Source: Achatina immaculata (lineage: Eukaryota > Mollusca > Gastropoda > Stylommatophora > Achatinidae). Taken from it: a DNA stretch of 64,000 nucleotides. Shown here piece by piece: positions 12,611 to 23,520 of the stretch (position 1 is its first letter; each line of letters starts with the position of its first letter). The DNA lies in NCBI GenBank assembly GCA_009760885.1, contig CM019703.1, positions 9,984,959 through 10,048,958 of the forward strand, written 5' to 3'. A program made the translations under genes and the position numbers. The notes beneath the pieces were generated by a model that had not been told where the DNA came from, did not search any database, and saw nothing but the letters and a program-made list of their open reading frames with translations.

Positions 12611-12959
12611 TGAAAGACATGCGATGTTTCTGACAAGTCCTATGTCAGATATGGAGATACTTAGAATTGAGTTGTTGTTTTTTTAAAAATATAATTATTA
12701 TTATTTTCATCTTGTAGCAGCCTGTTTTGTGGCACATGCTGATATTGATGAATGTGGGGATGTTAAAAACACAGAAAAGTCTTCATGTTTACGTAAAATG
12801 TATCAGTAGTGAAAATATCTTTTTATACGGGCCAGTGATTCATTAACAGTGAAATATTTGAATCTGAAAAACTAGAATTGATTATAATCAGAGTGTTCCA
12901 CTAGAGGACGGACATGTGTGTCATGGAGTAGATGATCATGATCTTGTTTCTATTACCAG

Positions 12960-13147
12960 GCTGGTGGGCGCGTGACCAACGGTCCTGACAGCGGCAGCCT
13001 ACCTTTTAATCTTTATGTTAATGGAACTGGCGGCGGCAGCAGCAACGGCACGGTCGGCTCCCGGGCTCAGTTATCTTCTTCTTCATTGTCGTCGTCTGTG
13101 CCGTTGTTACCAGCAAACTTACCTCCTCCGTCGCCTGTAGAGACACA
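12960..13147 (+). CDS. AFF: AF4/FMR2 family protein, linker exon 2
   Basis: This exon follows TATTACCAG and ends ACACA before GTAAGG. It encodes 62 codons plus two bases: a Gly/Asn-rich part with NGTGGGSSNGTVGSR, a Ser run (QLSSSSLSSSVP) and a Pro-rich end (LPPPSPVET). It is the disordered sequence immediately before the C-terminal homology domain; vertebrate AFF proteins also have a Ser/Pro-rich stretch here. The two remaining bases (CA) combine with the first base of exon 3 to give Gln, keeping the frame. Upstream and downstream introns are 1784 and 1338 bp. Confidence 0.8.
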
Positions 13148-13159
13148 GTAAGGTTTTGT

Positions 13160-13320
13160 ATGTGTGTGTCTGTATATTTTGTTGTTGTTGTTATTGTTGT
13201 GGTGTATGTGCTCGTATCTTTTTGTTGTTGTTGTTGTTGTTGTGTCTGTGTTGATGTTATGAATGTTTGTGTCAATTTGGTTGCTGTGGATGTTTGGTTT
13301 TTTTTTGTTGTTGTTGTGTG
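13160..13320. repeat. (TTG)n-rich low-complexity tract
   Basis: Several imperfect TTG runs with intervening TGTG, starting 12 bases after the donor site of exon 2. Confidence 0.85.
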
Positions 13321-13371
13321 TGTCTTGCTTGTTTTAAAATTACTTCTGCATGAGCTTGTTACATTCATATC

Positions 13372-13742
13372 TCTCACTTAATCTCTCTTACTCTTACTCT
13401 CTCTCTCTATCTCTCTCTCTCTCTCACACTCTCTCTATCTCTCACTCTCACTCTCTATCTCTCTCTCTCTCACTATCTCTCTCTCATTCACACTCTCATT
13501 CTCTCTCTCTCTCACTATCTCTCTCTCACTCACTCTCCTCTCTCTCTCTCTCACTATCTCTCTCTCGCTCACTCTCTCACACAGCCTCACTCTTTCTCTC
13601 TCTCTCACTCTCATGCTCTCTCTCACTCTCTGTCTGTCTCCCTCTCTCACTCTATCTCTCTCTCATTCTCTCTCTCCTACATATTCTCTCTCATTCTCAC
13701 TCTCTCTCACACACACACTCTCTCTCTCACTCACTCTCTCTA
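13372..13742. repeat. Long imperfect (CT)n tract
   Basis: About 370 bases of CT repeats broken by CACT, TATCT and CATT interruptions. It produces Ser/Leu-rich open frames on + and Arg/Glu-rich frames on -, which I do not regard as coding. Confidence 0.95.
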
Positions 13743-14485
13743 CATTTGTACACTGTTGATTGCTATCTGTATGATTAGAAAATTGTTTACTTGAAATGCT
13801 CATTGCCTATCAGAAAGTTTCCTTTCATGTCAGATTACAGTGGTAATTATAATCTGTGTGGGCTAGATTTTTTTTAGTGCTGCAAAATTGTTTTGTCTTT
13901 TATTGTTGAGGGTGGGTCATGTCTGGTTTGTGTGACTGTGCTTAGAAAGTTGAGAGAGGAAGGGCAGAATATCATGCTGACTTTTCTGGCAAGTTGCTTT
14001 AGTATGCCAGTCCTGGTTTATGGTATGTCTTGTGTAGGTCAAGGGTGAAGTAGCTGTGTAAGCTACCCATTCTGGAATCAGGGTTGACAAAACATAGTTG
14101 AACCAGATCATGTCCCATCTCCCTTTGGAAAAAAAAAATGTCTCTTGTAAGAGGCTGAGCAAAATGCCAAATAGGCATTGCACCATTCCTTGCATTTTCA
14201 GCTCCACAAACGGCATGCGGAAATAGCTGCTGTGACTCACTCCTCATTCAACATGAGTTGTATGTCTCAACATCTTCACTGCATTGGCTACTAAGCAGAT
14301 CCTGCACACAGTTCATATATATATATATATCTTCCTGTCAATTTCTAAGTAAGAAAATGACTACAAGAATGTAGCAGAGTATATCCCCTTGAATGTAAGA
14401 AGAAATATGGAAGACTTTGACTGTAGAGTAATACAAAACAACTTCCAGTGGTTAAACTCATCTTGATTTGCCTTTTAAATTTCAG

Positions 14486-14549
14486 ACTGCACAGTACAAA
14501 GCATTATTTGGCAAGAGCCAGGGAACACAAACATCACGCAGACAACCTG
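14486..14549 (+). CDS. AFF: AF4/FMR2 family protein, start of C-terminal homology domain (exon 3)
   Basis: This short exon follows AAATTTCAG and ends AACCTG before GTATGT. After the base completing the Gln codon it encodes LHSTKHYLARAREHKHHADN and a final Leu. It matches the start of the AFF C-terminal homology domain, where vertebrate members carry YYMQEAKRLKHKADAL-like sequence: the first helix with a basic KH and the conserved HxAD. This domain mediates AFF homo- and heterodimerisation within super elongation complexes. It ends in phase 0. The small size and order with exons 4-9 make chance matching unlikely. Confidence 0.88.
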
Positions 14550-14789
14550 GTATGTCACGTGTTCTTATTTTCATCTCCAGCCTCCTTTCTCCAAGGGTTT
14601 ATTTGTGTGACTTTGTTGTTCTTTCATTGTGTTCATGATTGTGTTTGTGTCATGTTATTGTGCAGGGTTTTATATGTTGTTTGTGCGGATGGTTTCATGA
14701 TAATATGATGATGATGATATTGGCATTTTTCATATAGGAAGACAGTTTTGAAGCAGGCATGTATCTTTTTTTAAAAGAGAAACAGACAG

Positions 14790-15035
14790 CAGTGACTGAA
14801 GGGAGAAGGTGGAAATGGATTGGCCACATTATGAGAATGACAGATGAACAGCAGGGTATAAGTTGCATGGGGTAACTCCAAAGAGATATAGAGACGTACA
14901 GCAAAGAAAGTGTCAGTAAACAAAGGACTGGCATAGGAGATAGCCAAGAAGATAGTGAAGGACTGACAGAAGTGGAAATCTCTTGCTACCAGCAGCCTCC
15001 ATGTGTCTTTGCCACTGATGGGACAAAAAAAAAAG
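14790..15035 (+). mobile_element. Non-LTR retrotransposon 3' end fragment
   Basis: Decayed C-terminal LINE sequence. GRRWKWIGHIMRMTD matches the common R-x-WLGH-x-RM motif, and after frame changes the product ends with LTEVEISCYQQPPCVFATDG, a typical post-reverse-transcriptase tail. It is followed by a GA/GT-rich tract at 15031-15075. It lies in AFF intron 3. Confidence 0.7.
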
Positions 15036-15084
15036 AGAGAGAGAGTGTGTATGTGTGTGTGTGAGAGAGAGAGAACAACATCTC

Positions 15085-15230
15085 CCTCGTGCAGCATTGA
15101 CCTTCAAGAATCTTGAGAACATATGGCACTCAAAAGTTACAAGCACAAAAACCAAGCTAAGACTGTTCAGTTCAGATGTAATATCCACCCTCATTTATGC
15201 ATACGAAAGCTGGCTGCACTTCAGAATTTT
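15085..15230 (+). mobile_element. LINE fragment, same family as the copy at 34985
   Basis: RAALTFKNLENIW and TKTKLRLFSSDVISTLIYAYESW match KAALTFKNPENIW and the following region of the LINE at 34985-36310, at nucleotide as well as protein level. A separate short piece at about 15640-15715 (YCDQFAYLSGSVD) matches VNQFAYLGSYID of the same LINE but lies downstream, which is the wrong order for a single colinear insertion. Confidence 0.7.
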
Positions 15231-16082
15231 AGCATGGAGGGTTTTGATATTATCAAAGTCAAATGTTGCAGGTAAGAGTTTGTGGCATTCATGTAAGATA
15301 AACACACACACGCAAGTGCCAATCAGCTTGGTAAATGATCAAAGGTGCTTGGTAAGAATGTTTAGAGAAGGTGTTTAGCAAGAATTCTTTAAGATAAGGA
15401 GATAAATTGAAGCTGTTATAGCCAGAAAAAAAAAAAGACACTGACAGCATTGGTAGGCAATTTTGTCTCTAAAGGTTTTGCAGTCTGTGTACAGAATTCA
15501 GCTAATGTGCAAAAAATATTGTGTGTGAAATGTGTGTAGTAACGTGTGCATGTATATATGTACACACACACATACATACATACACACTCACACACTGTAA
15601 ATCTACTGATCTACTGGTATTTAAAAAAAAAAAACAGGATGACTCTTAATATTGGTGGTCACAACTCTGGCATTAGTTACTGTGATCAATTTGCATACCT
15701 GAGTGGCTCAGTGGACATTTCTCCTTTTCCACGACACAGTGGAAATTCATCTTCCCTTTTATTTTAATTTACCTTCTATTTTCTGTGTGCCCACTTGCCC
15801 CGTCACGATTCTGCTACAGTACTACCTAAACTACGCGATAAAAGACCAGTTGAAACATCTGATCTGAAAGTCATATCTCAACAAGAAAAAAACAGTAAAA
15901 GGAAAAACACGTACCATCATTGTATTTTTCTTGATCGCAATTATAGCACAGAGCAACATCTGGAAACTGAAAAATAAAAGTAGCAGTTTCATTTTTCTTT
16001 TTGCACAGCTCCAGAAATTTTGTTCGCAGCATGATTTTTTTTTGTTCTTAGAGGGGACAGTGTTAGTAGGTCCTGCATACCT

Positions 16083-16270
16083 GTGCCAATCAGTGCTCGG
16101 AGCGGTATTAGGCAAAATGTAAATAAAATGAAAAGTAGCACATTTGTAACCCAAAGCCAGATTTTTGTTTGTTTTAATTGAGTGGCTTCCTTCCAGTTTC
16201 TTTGTAGAGAACTATTCATCAAAATTTATTCTGGCAGAGCTTGGAAATTAGTTCAGGAGTACAAGAGTTA
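16083..16270. repeat. Dispersed repeat (MITE- or SINE-like), copy A
   Basis: This is about 190 bp with a clear second copy at 46983-47155. Shared blocks include AGTGCTCGGAGCGG (GGTGCTGAGAGCGG in the other), ATCAAAATTTA-TCTGGCAG and AGCTTGGAAAT, ending CAGGAGT-AAGAGTT. No coding capacity is seen. The end resembles TTAA-type cut-and-paste element ends on the opposite strand, but I cannot confirm target duplications. Confidence 0.7.
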
Positions 16271-16916
16271 TGTGTGCCGCCCATGTGTATTTGTATTCAG
16301 GCACTGATGAGCATTACACTTTCAGCAGGTGAAATGCAGAATACTTTAGGAGTAAAGTGCATCTGTTAGTCCTAGGTTAATGCTCTTGTTACATAGCAGT
16401 TTGGTATCATGTTGTAAGGCTGCGTATTGTAACCAGCATTATCCCAGAACATGTAGGCAATTATTGCTGTTATCCATTAGTTGTTACATTACAGTTAGCT
16501 TACATGCATTAACGGTCACAGAATACATATCAGTTGTTTTCATCAAAAGTAAATGTTTAGGGATATGGAATTTTTTTTATTTTATTGTATTTTTAAAAAT
16601 TTGTTGATGACCTTGTTGTTTGCTTTGTGGTTGTTGTTGAAATGTCATAGAGAAATCTCAGTCCTTCTGTTGTAGTTGAGCATGGTCAGTGTGATTGTAG
16701 TACAGGACTGGCACTGGTTAGTACATCAAGGCAACCAGACTATATCTACCTATCATGTAGTGGTGGAATCTATTTGGTGGAGTAGAGATCAATGAGTTGC
16801 CCATGGCACAGGACTCATCCAAGAGGCCTGCTTCTTTTTTTTGTTTGTTTTTGATCCAGCTTGGGAAAAGCACAGAGTCATCTTCCTCAGGCAGTGTGTT
16901 ATGTGGTTGAAGACCT

Positions 16917-17245
16917 TCACCACATTGTCTGCAGCAAAGGACTCACCACATTGTCTGCAGCAAAGGACTCATCACATTGTCTACAGCAAAGGACTCTCAC
17001 CACATTGTCTGCAGCAAAGGACTCTCACCACATTGTCTGCAGCAAAGGACTCATCACATTGTCTACAGCAAAGGACTCTCACCACATTGTCTGCAGCAAA
17101 GGACTCACCACATTGTCTGCAGCAAAGGACTCTCACCACATTGTCTACAGCAAAGGACTCTCACCACATTGTCTACAGCAAAGGACTCTCACCACATTGT
17201 CTGCAGCAAAGGACTCACCACATTGTCTACAGCAAAGGACTCATG
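16917..17245. repeat. Minisatellite with 26- and 28-bp units
   Basis: About twelve copies of CACATTGTCTGCAGCAAAGG or the CTACAGC variant, spaced by either CTCAC or CTCTCAC, so units are 26 or 28 bp. The mixed spacing rotates the frame, and all three + frames are open across the array. It lies in AFF intron 3. Confidence 0.95.
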
Positions 17246-18084
17246 TTTGCAGTTGTTGGGAGATGCATTAATACCATTGCTGTCATCTTCATCAGCACTG
17301 CCTTTGTCTCCACCTTTTTTTTTTCAGAACCCCAGCAAAGTTCATCTAGTTTCTGGTGTCTTATTTGCTAGCCATTACTGCAGGAGATTACATGTGTATA
17401 TGTGCTTATGGTAATGCTACATAACATATGCTGTTTCAGCTGTTTCCATTTCTGATATCATCCTTTGGAAAGCTAGTATTTATAGATGGATGTCTTATTA
17501 TGAGAGCTTTTGTTTGTGGAGGGATATGGTCTGATATCCTTCATCCATAAAAAGGATTATAGTACGTGTGGATCTGTGATAGTACTTTAAGAGAAGATGA
17601 AAAGGGGGAATTACAGGAAATAATATATTAACTATTGTTTGAATCATATATTACTGCGGTGAATATAAAGTGATGTTTGTAATATCTTTGTTCATTTATT
17701 ATGGATATTGTGCTTTAAGACAAGAGTTATAAGTGTGGTTTGAGAATTACTTTAATTGTTATATGTGATCTGAGACACTGAAACTGAGAATTACCCACAG
17801 ATTGTACTGTGTCTGATTGTATGTGATCTGAGATGTCATGACTTAGAATTACTCTATAATTGTAATATTTCTTATGACTAAAGATATGGGTTACACTGGT
17901 TTTGTTTGGACTGATGAACAGCTCGTAAATTATACTTAACTGTAGGGTTTCTTTCAAGCAGTTTTTTTAGCAGCTTTAGTCATTTACCATTTGTTTACTT
18001 TAAAAAAATTTACTCTGCCATGACTGGTCTGCGTGGATGTATGAAAAACTTTGGTCATTTTTTTAATTTGAAAAGTGAAATATG

Positions 18085-18396
18085 AAAGGTTAAAAAGAAA
18101 AAAAAAAAAAAGATACAAACCTTGTTTCCATGTCATTAAAGCATATTGGGGATATGGTATTAGGACTGTATTTCCAAGACTATTGGCACATGAAAATATG
18201 TTATGGTCAGTGTCATGTTTGTCCCTATTTATCTTCCCAGATTTCTCTGGTATCCATTTTTTTAAGGCTGGGCAGACTGCGGGGCCTTTTTGGTGTGGTG
18301 GTGCCAGAAAAAAAAAAATATCCCACTGCAGGAACTAGAACCCTGTACTACCAGATTAGTAGGCAAAGTGCCTAACCATTCAGTCAGCCAGGGCTC
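18085..18396 (-). mobile_element. tRNA-derived SINE with 16-bp target duplication
   Basis: The insertion is bounded by TGAAAAGTGAAATATG at 18069-18084 and again at 18397-18412, an exact 16-bp target site duplication. On the - strand the element begins AGAGCCCTGGCTGACTGAAT, has a B-box-like GGTTCTAGTTCC, then a shared body with AAAAAGGCCCCGCAG, and ends in a T-rich tail near 18105. The duplication length fits insertion by a LINE endonuclease. It lies in AFF intron 3. Confidence 0.9.
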
Positions 18397-18611
18397 TGAA
18401 AAGTGAAATATGGGTTTTTATCATGTGCATATTTGCCTGCATTTTACCATTAAGACATTCTCTGTGAATGTGAACAAGAGAATTTAAGAGGATTCCCCCT
18501 ATAGAGACAACAAGGCAGTTTCATTAATTCTCTTACCCATTTATTTTGTAAAGACAGTAATACAGTATCACTTTTAGTTTGCGGCATGACAGTATTTTTT
18601 CTCGTCTGCAG

Positions 18612-18748
18612 AAAGACAAACTGGCCAAATATGAGCCGTATTTGCGTTCTGGGCTGAGTTTTTTCCTGGCTGGCTACTCGATGGAGCTGAGCAAGAGAGA
18701 GCTGGGCACCAGTTACAGCATGTATAATGACACATCTAACTTGCTACA
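18612..18748 (+). CDS. AFF: AF4/FMR2 family protein, C-terminal homology domain (exon 4)
   Basis: This exon follows CGTCTGCAG and ends TTGCTACA before GTGAGT. It encodes KDKLAKYEPYLRSGLSFFLA, then GYSMELSKRELGTSY and SMYNDTSNLL. The pattern of helices with a SF-xxG-x-x-ME core and a conserved MY-x-T-x-x-L matches the AFF domain, where vertebrate proteins have VSFIECGNALE and MYSETVDLI. It follows exon 3 in phase 0 and leaves two bases that join exon 5 to make Gln. This is the strongest single-exon match in the gene. Confidence 0.92.
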
Positions 18749-18865
18749 GTGAGTATGCAGGCAGCTTCCATTTTATTGTTCTGTATGTCATGTGACTTTC
18801 CATGATTGCTGCTTGGGTTTCTTGGTGTTTCCAGAAGATAGTTTACCATTGCTTTCCTTCCGAAA

Positions 18866-19078
18866 ATAATTTAGAGAAGACCGTATTGGAAGGATACATA
18901 ATGGGAAAAAGAAAAAGAGGAAGACCAAGACGAAGATGGCTGCAAGACATCGTTGACGATCTGGAAATGGATGCAACAGCAGCAGGCCATCTTGCTCACA
19001 ACCGAGAGGCCTACAGGAGTGCTGTTTGGGAGGCAAAGTTCCGCAAGGGACGTGCAAATAAATGAATGAATGAATGTC
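18866..19078 (+). mobile_element. LINE 3' end, 'KRKRGRPRRRW' family copy 1
   Basis: A continuous open frame encodes NLEKTVLEGYIMGKRKRGRP, then RRRWLQDIVDDLEMDATAAG, and ends EAKFRKGRANK before a stop and (AATG)n. The basic patch, W-L-Q-D core and short tandem 3' tail identify the C-terminus of a non-LTR retrotransposon. Related copies are at 23915 (+) and 29435 (-). It lies 118 bp after AFF exon 4. Confidence 0.85.
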
Positions 19079-19387
19079 ATGTGATGAGTATGTTTATGTC
19101 AATTTGGTGTGTGTGTCTGTGTGTATTTAGTGTCTGCAGTTTTCCCAGATGTGGTTTTTGAACTTAATGTGTCTTGCCCAATGTCATATTGCATTTTCTT
19201 TGAGGTTCTGTGTTAAAAGTATTGTTGGGTGTTTTCTCCTCATTTTCCTTCTGTAGGCTCAGGGTAAAGCCCTATATTCCTTTCATTCATCAGTGGCCTT
19301 GCATAGATCAGCAAATATCCTTTTGTTTTGGAGACTTGCCTCTAGTACTTGTGCGTTTGGTACATATTTTTACAGCTTGTTTGACTT

Positions 19388-19447
19388 CAGAGTGGCTGTA
19401 GCTCTTTCAGAGTGGCTGTAGCTCTTTCAGAGTAGCTGTAGCTCTGT
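19388..19447. repeat. Short tandem repeat, 20-bp unit
   Basis: Three copies of TCAGAGTGGCTGTAGCTCTT, with one change in the last. Confidence 0.9.
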
Positions 19448-19898
19448 GGTGCCCAAAGAGGGCACTACCTCTTAGGAGGGTTGCTCATTCCCAGTGTCAG
19501 CCATCTGAATTGGGTCAGTGTTTTCAGGGGTCTTTCTCTCCCCCCCCCCCCCCCCCCAAGGAAGCCTGATCTCCTTATTAGTCAGTGCGTGTCTTGCATC
19601 AGTCACAGGGTCATTGCCTTTGAGTGTTGTTAACCCTGGTTTCATTCAGGACATTGTTGGTTGTCTGCTGTTACTGTCTTTCAAGTCACATGTTGTGGCA
19701 TTATTTCTTGTAAGTGTGTCACCACAAGTGTCATATCTGTAGATTGGTAGCAGATTGCTAGAGTGAGATAGTATGGTAGTAGTGTTTCTTTCTTCACTTG
19801 CATAAATACTTTTAAATATGTTTTAGAAAGCTATCCTCAGTCTCTCTCTCATGTGTTTTTTCATGTAATCTGTATACTTGTGTGTGGGAAGAATGAAA

Positions 19899-19980
19899 GA
19901 TGGAGTGATGAAGGGCAGAATGTAAGACAGCCTGCGTGCCCAGTTCTTCACCCTTTGAAAATAAAATTCATTCATTCATT
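19899..19980 (+). repeat. Dispersed repeat with (ATTC)n tail, copy 2
   Basis: Near-identical to 9956-10045: starts AGATGGAGTGATGAAGGGCA, contains GCCTGCGTGCCCAGTTC, and ends in an AAAATAAAATTCATTC tail. The tail abuts the (GAAT)n tail of an opposed LINE fragment, so both elements share one microsatellite. Confidence 0.85.
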
Positions 19981-20290
19981 CTCTCTTTCTTTCTCTTTCA
20001 CATGGGACTTCTGCAAGGGTTTTCTGCAAACGCTTGTCCTGTGCCACCTTCTGTTTTTTTTTTCTCCACTCTTGCTTAACATCCTCTCTGTTGTTCTACT
20101 CCATGTCTCCTTTGATCTACACTTAATCCTGTTCCACTGTGGTGCCCATCTTGGTGGTGTTTGTGGTAGTGAGTCATCATTCATCCAAAGCACATGTCCC
20201 AACCATCGCCAGTGTCTTTTCTCATTAATTGCTGTTAGTGGCTTCATCTTCATTTCTGCCAGCAAGGTGTTACCTCAGTCAGTGAAATAA
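19967..20290 (-). mobile_element. Non-LTR retrotransposon 3' end fragment
   Basis: On the - strand: MKMKPLTAINEKRHWRWLGH, VLWMNDDSLPQTPPRWAPQW, then TWSRTTERML and a decayed end, followed by (GAAT)n. HWRWLGHVLWM and the P-x-x-AP-W motif are typical of LINE C-termini. It is truncated at its 5' end. Confidence 0.75.
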
Positions 20291-20509
20291 TAATGTTGAA
20301 ATAGTTGAAAATCTGAGAACAGATCGTGAGATGGAAGTAAGCAGGAGAACTTTATAACTATATCAGAACTAATCAATGATGGAAGGATGTGAGACAGAGA
20401 TAAAGAGAAGAATAGGAATGGCAAGACACGTTAAAAGCCACGAGGATGATGCTGTTATCTTGGAATCTATATATTAAAATTTTTACAGCTTGGTCCATTT
20501 TAGATTCTG

Positions 20510-20608
20510 CATTACTGTAAGAAACATAAACCTGCATTACTGTAAGAAACATAAACCTGTATTACTGTAAGAAACATAAACCTGTATTACTGTATGAAAC
20601 ACAAACCT
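20510..20608. repeat. Short tandem repeat, 25-bp unit
   Basis: Four copies of ATTACTGTAAGAAACATAAA plus CCTG(C/T), the last slightly changed. Confidence 0.9.
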
Positions 20609-20689
20609 GGACTCAGAGAGAAGGATAAATGCAGTAGAAATGTCTATCCACAGTAAAGTAGGTTATGTTTCATGGAAAAGGAAAAGAAC

Positions 20690-20800
20690 AAATGTAGATG
20701 TATTAGAACAACTGCAAGTGCAGCGTGAACTTCTCAAAGAAATAAAGATCAAGAGGAAAAAATACTTTGGCTGCATCAAAAGACGTAATAATAAGTAGAC
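20690..20800 (+). mobile_element. Probable LINE fragment
   Basis: LLKEIKIKRKKYFGCIKRRN resembles the KHKYFGHIKRHDNLE segment of the LINE copy at 23915. The fragment stops soon after, with no further match. Confidence 0.45.
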
Positions 20801-21595
20801 CCTCCAACAGCTTTCGTATTAAACAGAAAATTTTCACACGTTTCTAGCATTCTGCATAATCTAGACCTGCTCCAAGGTTCCCTCATATAATTGTTTGCAG
20901 ACAGCAGTTTCAGAAGCACAGCTGTAGTTAATTTTATTATCTTTATGAGAGTTGTAATCAACATGTAACGCACAGAAGTGTTGAGCTACAGATAAGACAG
21001 AGTGACTGGTGACTGGGTAATTTAGCCAGATAAATTCTTAGAGACCCAAGCCATTTGAAGCCAAATTTTATGAAAGGAAGCTGTTGAATGCATGAAAATG
21101 CTGACCAGATTTGGTTAATTGTGTCATTTTCTTGGTATGAATATTGGTTATTTGTAGAATGATTTGTTTCGATCATATGCAGTGCAAATAGAGAAAGAAT
21201 ATATTTAATATTTTTGAAAGGATGCTATCCTGAGCAGAAAAAAAAAAAGTCTGTTTAAACAATAGGTCTGAGCTGAGGTCCAATGTTTGTAAAGTATTAA
21301 TCTCATGTTGGGCATGGTTGTCTGTGTAAATATGCTTTTGAAGGCATATCTGTTTTCATATTTTGTGTTGTATAACCATTTGCATAACATGTTGGCCAGG
21401 ACATGTTTTGAAGAGGTAGAAGAAGTCAGTAGAAAGTTGAGGAGTTATAAAGTTGTGTTTGTAGGTTTTCTAGCCTTTAGAGTAATTATCTGAATTTGTA
21501 TAACTGGGCAAAGTCGGTATGGGACCTTGGAGTTTTCTGGATTATTTAGAAATAAAAAGCTATTGCTTTGGTTTTGTTGTATTGTTTTTATTATA

Positions 21596-22431
21596 TACTC
21601 ACGGTAAAAAAGTAAGTGTGCAGTGGTGTCAGGTGCACCAATCACGTTGTCATGAGTGAAATGAAATCAAATTTGGCACGAAGTTTTGTCCGAGTGTTGT
21701 CCACTTCCCCGGGCTGCACTATTCATGGATAGATAACCACAGCTCCAGTGAAATCATGTGCAGTGATCCATGATTAGTTACTGACCATAGATAAAATGAG
21801 GGTAAGTGTGTAATTCTGTTCTCAGAGATCTCTTCGCGTAATCGTTTACGATATAGGGATGAAATCATTACGTAATGCTTTTTCTGGATGATAATGGACA
21901 AGGTGTGATATTGCAGCAGGATAACACTCGTCCATATGTCGCACGTGTGGTCAGAGACCACTTTCAGCAGCATCAGATTACTGTCTTGCCATGGCCAGCA
22001 GTTTCACCGGACCTGTCACCTGTCGAACACATTTGGGATGAACTAGACCGCAGGTTGCGAAGATGACACAGTTGTCCTGGAAACTGCCAAGAATTAACCC
22101 AACCGTTGCGCGAAGAATGGAATAACATGCCTCAACAACTGATACAACGTGTCATTGGTTCGATGAGAAGGCGATGTCAGGCAGTGATAACTGCCCGAGG
22201 AGGACACACACAATATTGAAACCCTGATTTTCTTTTCTTTGGGTGACGAGCCAGATTAGTTGAGTTTTTTTTTTTCACTTTTTTGTGACATGTGACTGGC
22301 CTGAAAGTTATCATTTTATTTGTTATTGGAGAATCAAACATAATGTGTGCCAGATTTTATTTCAGTCATCACCTGAGCATGTTCATGGGGTGCTTTTTAA
22401 AGCATTGCACACTTACTTTTTTCCGTGAGTA
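21596..22431 (+). mobile_element. Tc1-like DNA transposon, internally deleted
   Basis: Both ends are present. The left end reads TACTCACGGTAAAAAAGTAA and the right end is its inverse with one base missing, and each is flanked by TA (21594-21595 and 22432-22433). Inside, 21875-22066 encodes the C-terminal catalytic part of a Tc1 transposase: GVILQQDNTRPYVARVV holds the second Asp and LPWPAVSPDLSPVEHIWDEL holds the final Glu. After a stop at 22064-22066 the family ending continues (EEWNNMPQQLIQRVIGSMRR). The DNA-binding N-terminus and first catalytic Asp are missing, so at 836 bp it cannot supply its own transposase. It lies in AFF intron 4. Confidence 0.88.
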
Positions 22432-22505
22432 TAGAAGTGTACATTTTGCTTGTATGCTCATTGATTACCGTATGGTGATGTTCTTAATGGTAGGTGTTTG
22501 TAATA

Positions 22506-23040
22506 TCTGCTGTCATGACTTCATTGATTCTGGCTGTTGCTGTCATGGCTTCATTGATTCTGGCTGTTGCTGTCATGGCTTCATTGATTCTGGCTGTTGC
22601 TGTCATGGCTTCATTGATTCTGGCTGTTGCTGTCATGGCTTCATTGATTCTGCCTGTTGCTGTCATGGCTTCATTGATTCTGGCTGTTGCTGTCATGGCT
22701 TCATTGATTCTGGCTGTTGCTGTCATGGCTTCATTGATTCTGGCTGTTGCTGTCATGGCTTCATTGATTCTGCCTGTTGCTGTCATGGCTTCATTGATTC
22801 TGCCTGTTGCTGTCATGGCTTCATTGATTCTGCCTGTTGCTGTCATGGCTTCATTGATTCTGGATGTTGCTACTTTGGCTTCATTGATTCTGGCTGTTGC
22901 TGCCTTGGCTTCATTGATTCTGGCTGTTGCTGTCATGGCTTCATTGATTCTGGATGTTGCTACTTTGGCTTCATTGATTCTGGCTGTTGCTACTTTGGCT
23001 TCATTGATTCTGGCTGTTGCTGCCTTGGCTTCATTGATTC
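22506..23040. repeat. Minisatellite, 30-bp unit, about 18 copies
   Basis: Highly regular 30-bp units, TGTCATGGCTTCATTGATTC plus TGGCTGTTGC, with variants TGCCTG and TACTTTGG or TGCCTTGG in ordered positions. It gives long Cys/Gly/His/Phe or Ala/Val/Ser/Leu open frames that I do not call genes. It lies in AFF intron 4. Confidence 0.97.
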
Positions 23041-23520
23041 TGATGGCTGCTGTCTGTCATGGCTCCTTGACCGATGGCTGCTGTCATGGCTTCCTTGACT
23101 CTATGGCTGTTGTCATGGCTTCCTTGACTCTTATGGCTGCTGTCATGGCTTCCTTAACTCTTATGGCTGCTGTCATGGCTTCCTTGACTCTTAAGGCTGC
23201 TGTCATGGCTTCACTGACCCCTATGGCTGCTGTCATGGCTTCCTTGACTCATATGGCTGCTGTCATGGCTTCCTTAACTCTTATGGCTGCTGTCATGGCT
23301 TCCTTAACTCTTATGGCTGCTGTCATGGCTTCCTTGACCCTTATGGCCGCTGTCATGGCTTCCTTGACTGATGGCTGCTGACATCCCTTCCTTGACTCTG
23401 GTGGTTGCCGTCATGGCTTCCTTGACTGATGGCTGCCGTCATCCCTTCCTTGACTTTTATGGCTGTTGTCATGGCTTCCTTGACTTTTATAGCTGCTGTC
23501 ACGGCTTGAGACTGGTGGCT
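23041..23520. repeat. Minisatellite, related 30-bp unit
   Basis: Continues the previous array with a diverged unit, GCTGCTGTCATGGCTTCCTTGACTCTTATG, mostly 30 bp, becoming irregular after about 23350. The shared core TGTCATGGCTTC shows common descent with 22506-23040. Confidence 0.93.

Noticed and set aside
13350..13778. Ser/Leu-rich frame of 142 codons
   Set aside because: This is a translation of a CT microsatellite.
22292..23381. Open frames of 268 and 295 codons (+) and 150 codons (-)
   Set aside because: These are products of the 30-bp arrays; periodic, low complexity and open on both strands.
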